DNA of 53,810 bases from Rhodocyclales bacterium RIFCSPLOWO2_02_FULL_63_24 (GCA_001828935.1 MHZX01000024.1:1-53810), one strand, 5' to 3'. Counted from the first letter of the stretch, positions 31,830 to 43,082 are shown. Numbers and translations are program-made. Notes: generated by a model from the letters alone, not told the origin.

Positions 31830-32711
31830 ATGCCGGGCAGTAAAGAGATCCGCACCAAGATCAAGAGCGTCCAGAACACGCGCAAGATCACCAAGGCCAT
31901 GGAGATGGTGGCCGCGTCCAAGATGCGCAAGGCGCAGGAACGGATGCGTGCCGCTCGTCCCTACAGCGAAAAGATCCGCCGTCTCGCGGCGAATCTTTCG
32001 CAGGCCAACGTGACCGAGTATCGCCACGCCTTCCTTGGCAAGACCAAGGCAGCCGTGGTGCAGCGTGTGGGACTGATCGTGGTGACGACCGACAAGGGCC
32101 TCTGCGGCGGCCTCAACACCAACATCCTGCGCCAGTGTTTGAGCACCATGCGCAAGTGGGAAGCCGATGGTGCCAAGGATATTCGCGTCACCTGTATCGG
32201 CAACAAGGGCCTGGGCTTCATGCAGCGCATGGGCGCCAACGTGATTTCCCATATCACGCACCTGGGCGACACCCCTCATCTGGAAAAGCTGATCGGGCCG
32301 ATGAAGGTCATGATCGACGCTTTCCAGGCGGGCGAACTGGATGCCGTGCACATTGCCTATACCCGCTTCATCAACACCATGAAGCAGGAGCCGGTGATCG
32401 AGCCGTTGTTGCCGCTATCCGGCGAGCGCATGGGCACACCCGAGCGTAGCTGGGATTACCTCTACGAGCCGGATGCGCAAACCGTCATCGACGAGTTGCT
32501 GGTGCGCTACGTGGAAGCCTTGATCTACCAGGGCGTGGCCGAGAACATGGCGTCGGAGCAATCGGCGCGCATGGTCGCAATGAAGGCGGCGACCGATAAC
32601 GCGGGTAATGTCATCAAGGAACTGCAGCTGGTCTACAACAAGGCGCGTCAGGCTGCGATTACCAAGGAAATCTCCGAGATCGTTGGTGGCGCCGCCGCCA
32701 TCGCCGGCTGA
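31830..32711 (+). CDS. atpG: ATP synthase F1 subunit gamma
   Basis: This 293-residue central rotor shaft begins with the N-terminal helix [32 protein letters not shown] and ends with the C-terminal helix around [21 protein letters not shown], the two coiled helices that turn inside the head. It starts at ATG 31830 after GGGGAG. Spacing to atpD is 36 bases. Confidence 0.98.
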   Translation: MPGSKEIRTKIKSVQNTRKITKAMEMVAASKMRKAQERMRAARPYSEKIRRLAANLSQANVTEYRHAFLGKTKAAVVQRVGLIVVTTDKGLCGGLNTNILRQCLSTMRKWEADGAKDIRVTCIGNKGLGFMQRMGANVISHITHLGDTPHLEKLIGPMKVMIDAFQAGELDAVHIAYTRFINTMKQEPVIEPLLPLSGERMGTPERSWDYLYEPDAQTVIDELLVRYVEALIYQGVAENMASEQSARMVAMKAATDNAGNVIKELQLVYNKARQAAITKEISEIVGGAAAIAG

Positions 32712-32720
32712 TCAGGCTAA

Positions 32721-34148
<1,428 letters not shown>

Positions 34149-34205
34149 GCGAGTGGGGGGCCTGTGAAAATGGCTCCCGACTCTCGATTACAGAAGAGGT
34201 AGAAA

Positions 34206-34628
34206 ATGGCCATGACTATTCATGTGGACGTCGTAAGCGCCGAGGAGATGATTTTCTCCGGTCTGGCGGAATTCGTTGTCCTGCCGGGCGAAGCCGGCGA
34301 GCTGGGGATACTGCCCGGCCATATGCCGCTGATGACCCGCATCAAGCCGGGAGCAGTCCGTGTCAAGCTGCCAGGTGACAAGGAAGAGTTGATTTTTGTT
34401 GCGGGTGGTTTGCTGGAAGTGCAGCCGGGTTTGGTTACCGTGCTGGCAGATACCGCTATTCGCGGTGCCGACCTTGATCAGGCGAAGGCAATGGACGCGA
34501 AGAAAAAGGCCGAAGAAGCCATGGTCAATCGCGGCTCCGAAATGGACTATGCCCGTGCCCAGGTCGAACTGGCCGAAGCCATCGCCCAGCTTGCCGCCAT
34601 TGATCGTTTGCGCAGACAGCGTCACTAA
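34206..34628 (+). CDS. atpC: ATP synthase F1 subunit epsilon
   Basis: This 140-residue subunit binds gamma and inhibits ATP hydrolysis. The N-terminal beta-sandwich contains [25 protein letters not shown]. The C-terminal two-helix hairpin starts near residue 90 ([21 protein letters not shown]). It is the last gene of the atp operon, closed by a strong terminator 17 bases downstream. Confidence 0.98.
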   Translation: MAMTIHVDVVSAEEMIFSGLAEFVVLPGEAGELGILPGHMPLMTRIKPGAVRVKLPGDKEELIFVAGGLLEVQPGLVTVLADTAIRGADLDQAKAMDAKKKAEEAMVNRGSEMDYARAQVELAEAIAQLAAIDRLRRQRH

Positions 34629-34644
34629 GCATCTCGATGCATTC

Positions 34645-34672
34645 AAAAAAGGCAGCTACGGCTGCCTTTTTT
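34645..34672 (+). terminator. Rho-independent terminator of the atp operon
   Basis: AAAAAA-GGCAGC (34645-34656), loop TACG, then GCTGCC-TTTTTT (34661-34672). The perfect symmetry gives a 12-bp stem with the U tract and also makes it active in the opposite direction. Confidence 0.95.
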
Positions 34673-34714
34673 GTTATGCCCGACATCGCCCTTGCCATGA
34701 AATTAGCCAGAAGG

Positions 34715-34735
34715 TAGACTGGACGGTCCAGTCTA
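34715..34735. promoter_or_regulatory. Perfect palindromic operator at the tetR start
   Basis: Ten-base arms TAGACTGGAC and GTCCAGTCTA surround a single central G at 34725 with no mismatch. The site ends one base before the TTG at 34737, where a TetR dimer would block transcription of the regulator and the efflux operon behind it. Confidence 0.85.
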
Positions 34736-34736
34736 A

Positions 34737-35387
34737 TTGGACTCGCTCGTGGCCCTGCTTTCCGTTCCTGAACCGTCCGATTGTCGTTCGCGCCTGATCC
34801 GGGCAGCGTCCGAGGTGTTCATAAAGGAAGGTTACCGAGCCAGCATCGAGCGGGTTGCACTGCACGCCGGTGTGGCGCGACAAACGCTCTACAATCATTT
34901 TCCGTCGAAGGCCGACCTGTTTGGCGAAGTGATCAAACAAGTCACCGCAGCTTTGCTTGTTACCCTGGATGGCAAGGCTGATGGCCTGCGTGAGCGCTTG
35001 CTCCGATTCGGCATTGCGTTCCGCGCCAAGGCGCTGAGTGTGGAAGGGCTTGGTTTATACCGCGCCCTGATTGCCGAGACGACGTGCTTTCCGGAACTCG
35101 CTGCAACTTTCTATCGTACCGGTCCGGCACAGACGGCGGCGCGCTTGCGTGTCGTCCTGCAGGAGGCCATCGACCGCGGAGAACTGCGTCAGGTCGATCC
35201 CGAGTTCGCCACGATCACCCTGCTGTCCATGATGGTCGGAGCCGAACGAAGCCACTGTCTGCTATCCGGCGAGCCGCCCCCGGAACCCAATGCGGCGCAT
35301 GTCGCTCAAATCGTCGATTGCTACCTGCGCGCCTTCGCCCCCGAGGCCGCTTCTTCCCATCCCGCCCCCCAACGGAGCACCCCATGA
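34737..35387 (+). CDS. TetR/AcrR-family repressor of the efflux operon
   Basis: This 216-residue TetR-type regulator has an N-terminal helix-turn-helix at about residues 18-65 (SIERVALHAGVARQTLYNHFPSKADLF). The C-terminal ligand domain is of the AcrR type. The start is uncertain: TTG 34737 lies one base past the operator, with no ribosome site free of it, while GTG 34749 is equally possible and leaves the domain intact. Its stop overlaps the adaptor gene by 4 bases, so it belongs to the operon it probably controls. A drug- or solvent-type inducer is likely but not visible from sequence. Confidence 0.88.
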   Translation: MDSLVALLSVPEPSDCRSRLIRAASEVFIKEGYRASIERVALHAGVARQTLYNHFPSKADLFGEVIKQVTAALLVTLDGKADGLRERLLRFGIAFRAKALSVEGLGLYRALIAETTCFPELAATFYRTGPAQTAARLRVVLQEAIDRGELRQVDPEFATITLLSMMVGAERSHCLLSGEPPPEPNAAHVAQIVDCYLRAFAPEAASSHPAPQRSTP

Positions 35388-36559
35388 GAAAACCTATCCC
35401 TCTGCTGTTGCTTGCACTCTTGGCCGCCTGCGGCGATGGCGGGAAAAACGGCCCACCGGGAGCCGGGCCCGGTGCCGGGATGCCGCCGCCCGAGGTGGAC
35501 GTGATCACCGTGGCCTCTGCCAGTGCAACCATTACACAGGATTTGCCTGGCCGCCTACAGGCAATACGTTCCGCACAAGTGAGGGCTCGCGTCGAGGGTG
35601 TCGTGGAGAAGCGTTTGTTCGCCGAAGGCACGGATATCGCCGCAGGTACACCGCTGTTTCAGATCGATGCCCGAACCTACCAGGCGCAGGCAGCGGCGGC
35701 GGCGGCGGACCTCGCGGCAGCCAACGCGGTTTTTGCCCGTTACAGGCTACTGCTGGAGATCAAGGCCGTCAGCCAACAGGAATTCGACGCCGCCCAGGCC
35801 CGCGTCAAGCAGGCGGAAGCGTTGTTGGCCAAGGCGACGCTGGATCAGGAAAACGCCGTACCGCCAGCGCCGATTTCTGGCCGCATCGGCCGCGCGCTGG
35901 TTACCGAAGGCGCGCTGGTTGGCAAGGGCGAGGCGACGCATATGGTGACCATCGAGCAGCTCGATCCGATCCGCGTCGAGTTTTCCCAGTCCTATTCCGA
36001 TCTGTTGCGCCTGCAGCAGGCGGTCAGGAGCGGCAAGCAGAAACGGGCCGATTCGGCGAAAGTGGAACTGGTTCTGGAAGACGGCTCGCTTTACCCCGAG
36101 AAGGGTCGCCTTCAATTCACCGACCTGGCGGTCGATCCGAACACCGGCGCCGTCCTGTTGCGCGCCGAATTCCCCAACCCGCGGCGCGACTTGCTGCCCG
36201 GCACCTTCGTGCGCATCAGGTTTCCCCAGGCCCAACTCGACAACGCAATTCGCGTTCCGCAACGCGCCGTGCAGGGCGGTGCCCAAGGGCAGTTTGTGAT
36301 GACGGTCGATGCCGCAGGCAAAGTGGCGCCGCAGCCAATCAAGACCAGCACCATGTCCGGCGGCGACTTCATCGTCGACCAGGGCCTGAAAGGTGGCGAG
36401 CAGGTGATCGTCAATGGTCTGCAGAAGGCCAGGCCGGGTGCTACCGTGAAGCCGGCGCCCTGGACGCCGGGGACACCGCTGATGGCAGCCCCGGGACCGA
36501 CACCAGCAGCGGTCGCAGCGCCGGCCGCCGGCGCCAAGCCCAATGAAGAAAAGAAGTAA
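35384..36559 (+). CDS. RND efflux periplasmic adaptor lipoprotein
   Basis: This 391-residue membrane-fusion protein of the AcrA/MexA type joins the inner-membrane pump to the outer-membrane channel. The signal peptide ends in the lipobox LAAC (Cys16), so it is probably lipid-anchored. The order is barrel-sandwich half (about 55-95), a short alpha-hairpin (about 100-150), second lipoyl half, beta-barrel and a proline/alanine-rich tail. It starts at ATG 35384 in the tetR stop; frames extending further left are inside tetR. The pump follows 3 bases after. Confidence 0.93.
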   Translation: MRKPIPLLLLALLAACGDGGKNGPPGAGPGAGMPPPEVDVITVASASATITQDLPGRLQAIRSAQVRARVEGVVEKRLFAEGTDIAAGTPLFQIDARTYQAQAAAAAADLAAANAVFARYRLLLEIKAVSQQEFDAAQARVKQAEALLAKATLDQENAVPPAPISGRIGRALVTEGALVGKGEATHMVTIEQLDPIRVEFSQSYSDLLRLQQAVRSGKQKRADSAKVELVLEDGSLYPEKGRLQFTDLAVDPNTGAVLLRAEFPNPRRDLLPGTFVRIRFPQAQLDNAIRVPQRAVQGGAQGQFVMTVDAAGKVAPQPIKTSTMSGGDFIVDQGLKGGEQVIVNGLQKARPGATVKPAPWTPGTPLMAAPGPTPAAVAAPAAGAKPNEEKK

Positions 36560-36562
36560 GCC

Positions 36563-39500
36563 ATGATTCCAAAATTCTTCATTGACCGGCCGATTTTCGC
36601 CTGGGTCATTGCCATCATCATCGTGCTCGGCGGACTGCTCGCCCTGCGTCAGTTGCCGGTGGCGAGCTATCCGGCGGTGGCACCGCCTGCGCTGGCCATC
36701 ACGGTGAATTACCCCGGCGCTTCGGCCAAGGTAGTGGAGGAAACCGCGGTCGCGCTGATCGAACAGGAACTGAACGGCATCGAAAATCTGCTCTACATGG
36801 ATTCGGCTTCCGAGCAGAACCTAGGCACCATCACCCTGACCTTCGCAGCCGGCACCAATCTTGACCTGGCTTCGGTGGAAACGCAGAACCGCATCAAGCG
36901 CGCCGAACCGCGCCTGCCCGAAGAGGCGCGCCGCCTCGGCATCACGGTGGTCAAGTCGGCACGCAACTACCTGATGTTCATTTCGCTGTTTTCGCCGGAC
37001 AAGTCCCTCGACAACGTCGCGCTCGGCAGCTACGCCGCAGCCAATGTGCTGGAAAGCATCCGCCGCACGCCAGGCGTCGGCGAGGCGATCCTGTTCGGCA
37101 CCGAGTATTCGATGCGGCTGTGGCTCAAGCCCGAACGCTTGCAAGCATTCGGTCTGACTCCGGCCGACGTGGCGAAGGCGGTACGCGCACAGAATGCGCA
37201 GATCGCCACCGGCGAACTCGGCCAGGTTCCCGCCGCACCCGGCCAGGAATACGCGGCGACCATCATCACCCAGGGTCGCCTATCCACGCCCGCTGAATTC
37301 GGCAACGTCATCATCAGGAGCGATGGGCGCGGTGCCGCCGTGCGTGTCAAGGATGTCGCCCGCGTTGAGCTCGGTGCGCAGGACTACAACATCGCTGCCC
37401 GCGTCGATGGCCAGCCCACCGCCGCAATCGCCGTGCGCATGGCGCCGGGCGCCAATGCGCTGGACACAGCCAAGGCGGTCAATGCCCGGATGACCGAACT
37501 GGCCAAGTATTTCCCGCCCGCAATTTCCTGGATGGTGCCCTACGACACCTCGACCTTCGTCGATATCTCGATCCGCGAAGTGGTCAAGACGTTGATTGAG
37601 GCCATGATCCTGGTGGTGCTGGTGATGTACTTGTTTCTAGAGAACCTGCGCGCCACTTTCATTCCGACCGTGGTGGTGCCGGTTTCGCTGTTCGGCGCCA
37701 TGATCGGCCTCTATGTGCTCGGCTACTCGATCAACGTGCTGACCTTGTTCGCCATGGTGCTGGCGATCGCCATCGTGGTCGACGACGCGATTGTCGTGAT
37801 CGAGAACGTTGAACGCATCATGAGCGAAGAAGGCCTCAGTCCGCGCGAGGCGACACGCAAGGCGATGGGCCAGATCATCAATGCCATCATCGCCATTACC
37901 GTAGTGCTGACGGCGGTGTTCGTGCCATTGCTGTTCTTTGGTGGCGCGGTGGGCGCGATCTACCGCCAGTTCGCCGTGACGCTGATTCTGACCATGGGCT
38001 TCTCGGCCATGATGGCGCTGACGCTGACGCCGGCGCTGTGTGCGTCGCTGCTCAAACACGAAACCGGCAAGGATGATGTGATGCCCTCGACCGGTTTCTT
38101 CGGCTGGTTCAATCGCTTTTTCGCCGCCACCGTGCGACGCTACATTAGTGCCACGCGACGCATGTTGGGCAAGCCGGGGCGCTGGCTCGTCGTGTATGCC
38201 GCGGTTTTGGCCGCCACCGGCTGGTTCTTCAGCAAGCTGCCGGGCAGCTTCCTGCCCAGCGAGGACCAGGGTTATTTTCTCAGCATCGTCCAGCTGCCCG
38301 CGGGCGCGACGCGCGAGCGCAGCCTCGAAGTGCTTGAATCCGTCGAGAAGCATTACCTGGCGCAGCAGGAAGTCGCCCACGTCATCGGTGTGCTCGGATT
38401 CTCCTTCTTCGGCCGTGGCCAGAACGCTGCGATCACCTTCGTCCGCCTTAAGAGCTGGGACGAGCGCCCGAACAAGGAAAACAGCGCGGACGCGGTGGTG
38501 CAACGCGCCAACATGGCCTTCTTCCGCATCAAGCAGGCGATGATCTTTGCCATCAACGTGCCGCCGATTCCGGAACTGGCGGCCGTCGGCGGTTTCGATT
38601 TCCGCCTGCAGGACCGCGGCGGCCAGGGCCGCGACAAGCTGCTCGAAGCGCGCAACATGGCGCTGGGCATGGCCGGCCAGCATCCGGCGCTCGCCGGCGT
38701 GCGCCCGGAAGGGCAGGAGGCCGGCCCGCAGGTCTTCCTCACCGTGGATCGCGTCAAGGCCCGCGCGCTGGGTATCGACCTCGGCGAGCTCAACGACACC
38801 CTGCAGGCCACGCTAGGCACTGCCTACATCAACGACTTCGTCCGCGAAGGCCGCATCCTGCGCGTGCAGATGCAGGCCGAAGCCGACACCCGGCGCACGC
38901 CGGATGATCTGCTGCGATTGCCGGTCAAGAACGCGCGCGGCGACATGATCCCGCTCGCCGAAATCGCCAGGGCGCAATGGATCGTGGGCAATCCCAAGCT
39001 CGATCGCTACAACGGCTTGCCTTCTATGAAGATTGCCGGCAGCCCGGCACCGGGCCGCTCAACCGGCGATGCCTTGCTGGCGATGGAGGAAGTGGCGGCC
39101 AAGCTGCCGCCCGGCATTGGCTTCGAGTGGTCGGGCAGTTCCTATGAGGAGCGGCTCTCCGGCACTCAGGCGCCCTTCCTGTTCGCCGTCTCGCTGATCG
39201 TGGTTTTTCTCTGCCTTGCCGCGCTCTACGAGAGCTGGTCGATTCCTTTTGCCGTCATGCTGGTGGTGCCGCTGGGCATCTTCGGCGCGGTGCTCGCGGT
39301 GACCCTGCGCGGCCTGCCCAATGACGTGTACTTCAAGGTCGGCCTGATCGCCATCATCGGCCTCTCGGCGAAGAACGCGATCCTGATCATCGAGTTCGCC
39401 CGCGAACTGCAGGAGCAGGGCAAGGACTTGATCGAGGCCACGCTCGAAGCCTGCCGCCTGCGTTTCCGGCCGATCCTGATGACCTCGATCGCCTTCATGT

Positions 39501-39691
39501 TCGGCGTGCTGCCGCTGGCCGTATCCACCGGCGCCGGCGCCAACAGCCGCCATGCGATCGGCACCGGCGTGATCGGCGGCATGTTCACCGCCACCGCGCT
39601 GGCGGTCTTCCTGGTCCCGGTATTTTTCGTGGTGGTGCGGCGCTTCTTCCCTGGCCATGCTCGTCACCACGAGGAGAAGCATGATGCGTAA
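36563..39691 (+). CDS. RND efflux pump, HAE1 (AcrB/MexB) type
   Basis: This 1042-residue inner-membrane proton/drug antiporter has twelve transmembrane helices and two large periplasmic loops. Proton-relay aspartates are in the fourth helix (AIVVDDAIVVIENVER), and the matching lysine is in the tenth (LSAKNAILIIEFARE). Length is typical of hydrophobe/amphiphile exporters rather than heavy-metal pumps, which lack this VDD arrangement. Export substrates cannot be read from sequence. The end overlaps the channel gene by 11 bases. Confidence 0.96.
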   Translation: MIPKFFIDRPIFAWVIAIIIVLGGLLALRQLPVASYPAVAPPALAITVNYPGASAKVVEETAVALIEQELNGIENLLYMDSASEQNLGTITLTFAAGTNLDLASVETQNRIKRAEPRLPEEARRLGITVVKSARNYLMFISLFSPDKSLDNVALGSYAAANVLESIRRTPGVGEAILFGTEYSMRLWLKPERLQAFGLTPADVAKAVRAQNAQIATGELGQVPAAPGQEYAATIITQGRLSTPAEFGNVIIRSDGRGAAVRVKDVARVELGAQDYNIAARVDGQPTAAIAVRMAPGANALDTAKAVNARMTELAKYFPPAISWMVPYDTSTFVDISIREVVKTLIEAMILVVLVMYLFLENLRATFIPTVVVPVSLFGAMIGLYVLGYSINVLTLFAMVLAIAIVVDDAIVVIENVERIMSEEGLSPREATRKAMGQIINAIIAITVVLTAVFVPLLFFGGAVGAIYRQFAVTLILTMGFSAMMALTLTPALCASLLKHETGKDDVMPSTGFFGWFNRFFAATVRRYISATRRMLGKPGRWLVVYAAVLAATGWFFSKLPGSFLPSEDQGYFLSIVQLPAGATRERSLEVLESVEKHYLAQQEVAHVIGVLGFSFFGRGQNAAITFVRLKSWDERPNKENSADAVVQRANMAFFRIKQAMIFAINVPPIPELAAVGGFDFRLQDRGGQGRDKLLEARNMALGMAGQHPALAGVRPEGQEAGPQVFLTVDRVKARALGIDLGELNDTLQATLGTAYINDFVREGRILRVQMQAEADTRRTPDDLLRLPVKNARGDMIPLAEIARAQWIVGNPKLDRYNGLPSMKIAGSPAPGRSTGDALLAMEEVAAKLPPGIGFEWSGSSYEERLSGTQAPFLFAVSLIVVFLCLAALYESWSIPFAVMLVVPLGIFGAVLAVTLRGLPNDVYFKVGLIAIIGLSAKNAILIIEFARELQEQGKDLIEATLEACRLRFRPILMTSIAFMFGVLPLAVSTGAGANSRHAIGTGVIGGMFTATALAVFLVPVFFVVVRRFFPGHARHHEEKHDA

Positions 39692-41066
39692 GACTCTTCC
39701 TCTGGTGTCGGCCCTCGCTCTCGCCGGCTGTTCGTTCACGCCCGACTATCAGCGTCCCGCGGCGCCGGTGCCGGTTGCCTGGGCGGTAAAAGTCGGCGCT
39801 GGTGATACGGCGAAAAACGCGGCGACGCCGACAGACTGGCGCGCCTTCTTCCCCGATTCACGCCTGCAGGGCCTGATCGCCGCCGCGCTGGAACACAACC
39901 GCGACCTGCGTATCGCCGTGGGTCGCGTCGATGAGGCACGCGCCCTGGCCGGCATCGCCCGCGCCGATCGCTTCCCGACCGTCGACCTGGCTGCCCAGCG
40001 CGCCGCCTCGCTGACGCCCGCCGATTTGTCTGCCTCCGGCCGCCAACTCAACAGCCAGCGCTACGACGTCAATCTCGCCGTGGCTTCCTTCGAGCTGGAT
40101 TTCTGGGGGCGGGTGAAGCGCCTGGACGATGCCGGACGCGCCAATTTCCTGGCCAGCGACTATGCGCGCCAGGCCTTCCGCCTGTCGCTGATCGCCGATG
40201 TCGCCAACGCGTATTTCAGTTTGCTGGAACTCGGCGAGCGTCTTGAACTGGCGCAGGCCACGCGAAAGAGCCGCGAGGAAACCCGTACCCTGGTCGCGCG
40301 TCGTCGCGACGTCGGCCTGGCGGGCGACCTCGATTATCTGCAAGCCGACGGCGCCTTCCAGAATGCCCGTGCGGAAGTCGCCAACCTGGCGCGCAGCCAT
40401 GCGGCGGCAGAAAACGCCCTGCGCCTGCTGGTGGGCGATTCGCCGGCGCCGGTCACAGGCGGCAAGCTGGCGCAACAGGGCCTGACGGCCGAGCTGACCG
40501 TCGGCCTGCCGGCGGAAGTCCTGCTCGCCCGTCCGGACGTCCTGGCGGCGGAGCAGAAGCTGATTGCGGCGAACGCCAACATCGGCGCTGCGCGCGCGGC
40601 ATTCCTGCCGAAGATCCTGCTGACTGCCACGGCCGGTACCGCCAGCCGGGGCTTGTCGGGGCTGTTCGACGCCGGCAGCGGCGCCTGGAGTTTCACGCCG
40701 AGCTTGCGCCTGCCCCTGTTCGATGCCGGGCGCACCACCGACAACGTCGATCTGGCCAAGGCGCGCAAGAACATCGCCGTCGCCGAGTATGAGAAGAGCA
40801 TCCAGCAGGCTTTCCGCGAAATTGCCGACCTGCTGGCGGCACGCAGCCAATTGACCGAACAGCTTCAGGCGCGGGAAGCCAATGTCGCTGCGCAGGGCCA
40901 GCGTCTGAAGATCGTCGATGCGCGTTACCAGGCCGGTGTTTCCAGCCATCTTGAACTGCTCGACGCCCAGCGTGAACACTTTGCCGCGCAACAGTCGGCG
41001 CTGACGATACGGCGACAGTTGCTGTCCACGGCCGCTAGTCTCTATAAGGCGCTGGGGGCTGCCTGA
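39681..41066 (+). CDS. Outer-membrane efflux channel (NodT/OprM type)
   Basis: This 461-residue TolC-like lipoprotein forms the outer-membrane exit duct of the pump. The signal peptide ends in LAGC. The two repeated outer-membrane efflux domains (about residues 60-255 and 265-460) contain the typical RPDVLAAEQKLIAANANIGAARAAFLP motif. ATG 39681 or 39684 may be used; GAGGAG is well placed for both. It completes the tetR-adaptor-pump-channel operon. Confidence 0.94.
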   Translation: MMRKTLPLVSALALAGCSFTPDYQRPAAPVPVAWAVKVGAGDTAKNAATPTDWRAFFPDSRLQGLIAAALEHNRDLRIAVGRVDEARALAGIARADRFPTVDLAAQRAASLTPADLSASGRQLNSQRYDVNLAVASFELDFWGRVKRLDDAGRANFLASDYARQAFRLSLIADVANAYFSLLELGERLELAQATRKSREETRTLVARRRDVGLAGDLDYLQADGAFQNARAEVANLARSHAAAENALRLLVGDSPAPVTGGKLAQQGLTAELTVGLPAEVLLARPDVLAAEQKLIAANANIGAARAAFLPKILLTATAGTASRGLSGLFDAGSGAWSFTPSLRLPLFDAGRTTDNVDLAKARKNIAVAEYEKSIQQAFREIADLLAARSQLTEQLQAREANVAAQGQRLKIVDARYQAGVSSHLELLDAQREHFAAQQSALTIRRQLLSTAASLYKALGAA

Positions 41067-41107
41067 AGGGCTACACATCACATGCGTCGGCAAGGATGGT
41101 CGGCCGC

Positions 41108-41123
41108 TCGGCGCTTGCGCCGA
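41108..41123. other. Hairpin downstream of the efflux operon
   Basis: TCGGCGC and GCGCCGA face each other with a two-base gap. There is no T tract, so if it takes part in termination it is not the classical kind. Confidence 0.3.
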
Positions 41124-41215
41124 TAGCATCCCCGAACGGTGCAGGACTCGGACCGATAAGGCTACTGGCCTGATGCTTGCAATTCATCGGACACTCTCTT
41201 GTTACGGGGTGTCTG

Positions 41216-41746
41216 ATGATCGGTTTGGGGGATATCGCGCGGTCGCTCGACGCGTTTTCTGCACAAACTGCCGCCGCGCCGGCAAAAACTTCCAGTCCGT
41301 TGCCGGAACGCATTGTCGCCGGGCAGGCGGTCGAAGCGCAGGAGTCGGCGGATCGGATCAGCATCAGCCCTGAGGCGGTGCAGCAACTGCAACTGGATCG
41401 CGAACTCGAAGCGGAACAGGCGGCTGCGCGCAAGGCTGCCGGCGAAGATGTGGAACTCGCGGCGCGAATGGCCCACGATATCGCCTATCGTCGTGAAGTG
41501 GTCGTCGTGCCTCCGGCGGACTACACCAACCTGCCGACCTCGCTGTACCTCGGCGGAGGTTCTCCCGGCAGCAATTCGGCCAGTATCGCCAAAGCCCAAT
41601 CCGAACTGGATCAAGCCCGATTGGCACGAATCGCACTTTATGAACTCGAGAAGTCACGCGGTACGCCACCGGCAGAGATTTATGACCGCCTGTTGTCGCT
41701 CGGCACCGCCCGGTCGATCGGCTACCGTATTTCGATCGCCGCCTGA
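41216..41746 (+). CDS. Protein of unknown function, Ala/Glu-rich
   Basis: This 176-residue protein from ATG 41216 is one I do not recognise. It starts MIGLGDIARSLDAF and contains ISISPEAVQQLQLDRELEAEQAAARKA, a helical Glu/Ala-rich segment. A Gly/Ser/Pro-rich stretch follows at about residues 110-120, then a second helical segment. There is no signal peptide or membrane helix. A TTG at 41177 would lengthen it by 13 residues. Ribosome binding is weak (ACGGGG). It stands alone between the efflux operon and a convergent haem protein gene. Confidence 0.6.
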   Translation: MIGLGDIARSLDAFSAQTAAAPAKTSSPLPERIVAGQAVEAQESADRISISPEAVQQLQLDRELEAEQAAARKAAGEDVELAARMAHDIAYRREVVVVPPADYTNLPTSLYLGGGSPGSNSASIAKAQSELDQARLARIALYELEKSRGTPPAEIYDRLLSLGTARSIGYRISIAA

Positions 41747-41820
41747 CGCCAGCCCATGACCTCAGGACATAGGGCGGAATCGGCGCGCATTGCGTCGTGG
41801 ACCTGGGTCAGGCGCGTTTT

Positions 41821-42384
41821 CTAGAGGCTCTTGCGCACGCTGATCACCCCGCGGATTTGGCCTTCGGAATAGCCGGTCGCGCGATCATTGGGGTAATGCT
41901 GGCCGAGTGCCGCCTTGACGGCGGGACTGATCTGCTCTGCCGGACCATGACAGCCGAGACACAGGCCCTGTACTGGCAAGGCTTTGACGAATCGATATTC
42001 GTTGCCGATCTTTTCGCCCTTCTCCAGCTTGGCGGGTGATTCGCCGGCGCCGGCGCGTTTGTCGAAATCTTCCAGTGCGGCCTTTTCCCACGCATCGGGG
42101 GTCGCGCGTGCGTCGTTTCTCGCCTTGAGGCTGACGCGCTTGATTTTCCATCCGGTCTGCTGGGAGATTTCGCCGGCCATCCTGGGTGCCATGTCCTTGC
42201 AGACAGGAATTGCACCTTCGGCTCCCGACTTCTTGATTTCTTCCTGCAGGGCGACGAGAAGCTTGGGGGGCAGGGTTGTCGCCACCTTGCGTGCTTCGCC
42301 AAGCAAGGCCTCGTCGCTGGCGTGGGCCGGTATCGCGGCAAATGGGGCGAGCAGGGCTGCGGCGGCAAACAAGAGTCGTTTCAT
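41821..42384 (-). CDS. DUF3365/Tll0287-like c-type haem protein
   Basis: This 187-residue exported protein has a signal peptide cut near AHA-SD (residue 22). A single c-type haem site, CLGCH (C142, C145, H146), lies in the last quarter. Another conserved cysteine is C62. This pattern fits DUF3365/Tll0287-like periplasmic haem proteins, which often serve as sensory or redox domains; no partner is adjacent. I start it at ATG 42384 with GGGAGG upstream. The 20-codon upstream extension lacks a start signal. Confidence 0.85.
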   Translation of the reverse strand: MKRLLFAAAALLAPFAAIPAHASDEALLGEARKVATTLPPKLLVALQEEIKKSGAEGAIPVCKDMAPRMAGEISQQTGWKIKRVSLKARNDARATPDAWEKAALEDFDKRAGAGESPAKLEKGEKIGNEYRFVKALPVQGLCLGCHGPAEQISPAVKAALGQHYPNDRATGYSEGQIRGVISVRKSL

Positions 42385-42465
42385 GAAGATGTCCTCCCGG
42401 TGATCAAGGAGGTCATTGTGCACAGCCGGTGTCGCGCCGGCCAATAGAAAAATTTCAGGCAGCGA

Positions 42466-43038
42466 TCAAGTCAGTCGCTGAACGCGCTTCTCGAGTCGCG
42501 CCACATCGTCGCGCAAGCGGTCTATCTCGCTCGAAAAATGGCCGATATCGGATCGACGTGCGATCAGAGGCTGCTCTTCGGTAAAGTATTCGGCGAGATT
42601 TTCCGCGAGACTTTGTGCCGCCTGCTGTTGCCACGCGGCAAATTCCCGCGTGCCGGCAACGATGCGGTGGGCGGCAATGTCGCCGACGACTTTTGACAGG
42701 TCTTCCTCGGCGTCCCAGCGCAGGTTGCGAATCACGAAACCCAGCGCCTCGGCGAATTCCGCGGAACCCTCGATGCGGGCTGCACGCATTACCGCATCCT
42801 TGCCTTGCAGGGCGAGCAGCGGCGTTGCCGCCGGTAGCGAAATGCTTACCTCGAGCGCTGCTTCGGGCGTGGGTGAGGAAATGTAGCCATCTTCGCCAAT
42901 CAAAAAAGCCGCCTCGAAAGGCGGCAATTTGATTTGCGCGGCGTGTCCGGCAAAAGGCGTGAGCTTTGCCCGCGCCCAAGCGGCCTGCCCGAGCAGGTGG
43001 TTGGTCGCCGCCATGAGCGGTACGGGCAAGGCCTGCAT
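42466..43038 (-). CDS. ubiJ: Ubiquinone biosynthesis accessory factor UbiJ
   Basis: This 190-residue protein has an N-terminal SCP2 lipid-binding domain (about residues 15-115) and a C-terminal coiled coil ending RDDVARLEKRVQRLT, the architecture of UbiJ (YigP). It is thought to hold the hydrophobic ring intermediate for the soluble Ubi enzyme complex. It lies in the same direction as ubiE, separated by the Tim44-like gene. The usual downstream partner ubiB is not next to it. Confidence 0.9.
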   Translation of the reverse strand: MQALPVPLMAATNHLLGQAAWARAKLTPFAGHAAQIKLPPFEAAFLIGEDGYISSPTPEAALEVSISLPAATPLLALQGKDAVMRAARIEGSAEFAEALGFVIRNLRWDAEEDLSKVVGDIAAHRIVAGTREFAAWQQQAAQSLAENLAEYFTEEQPLIARRSDIGHFSSEIDRLRDDVARLEKRVQRLT

Positions 43039-43082
43039 AGCGATCGCGTTGCGCGCCGGGAATTCCGAGTTGCGGGCCAGAA

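Noticed and set aside
37637..38683. 348-codon frame antisense to the RND pump
   Set aside because: The pump is complete and conserved; this frame has the usual His/Gln/Arg-rich shadow composition.
41067..41215. Riboswitch upstream of the unknown gene
   Set aside because: The region has one short hairpin but lacks the conserved core of the cyclic di-GMP or cobalamin classes.
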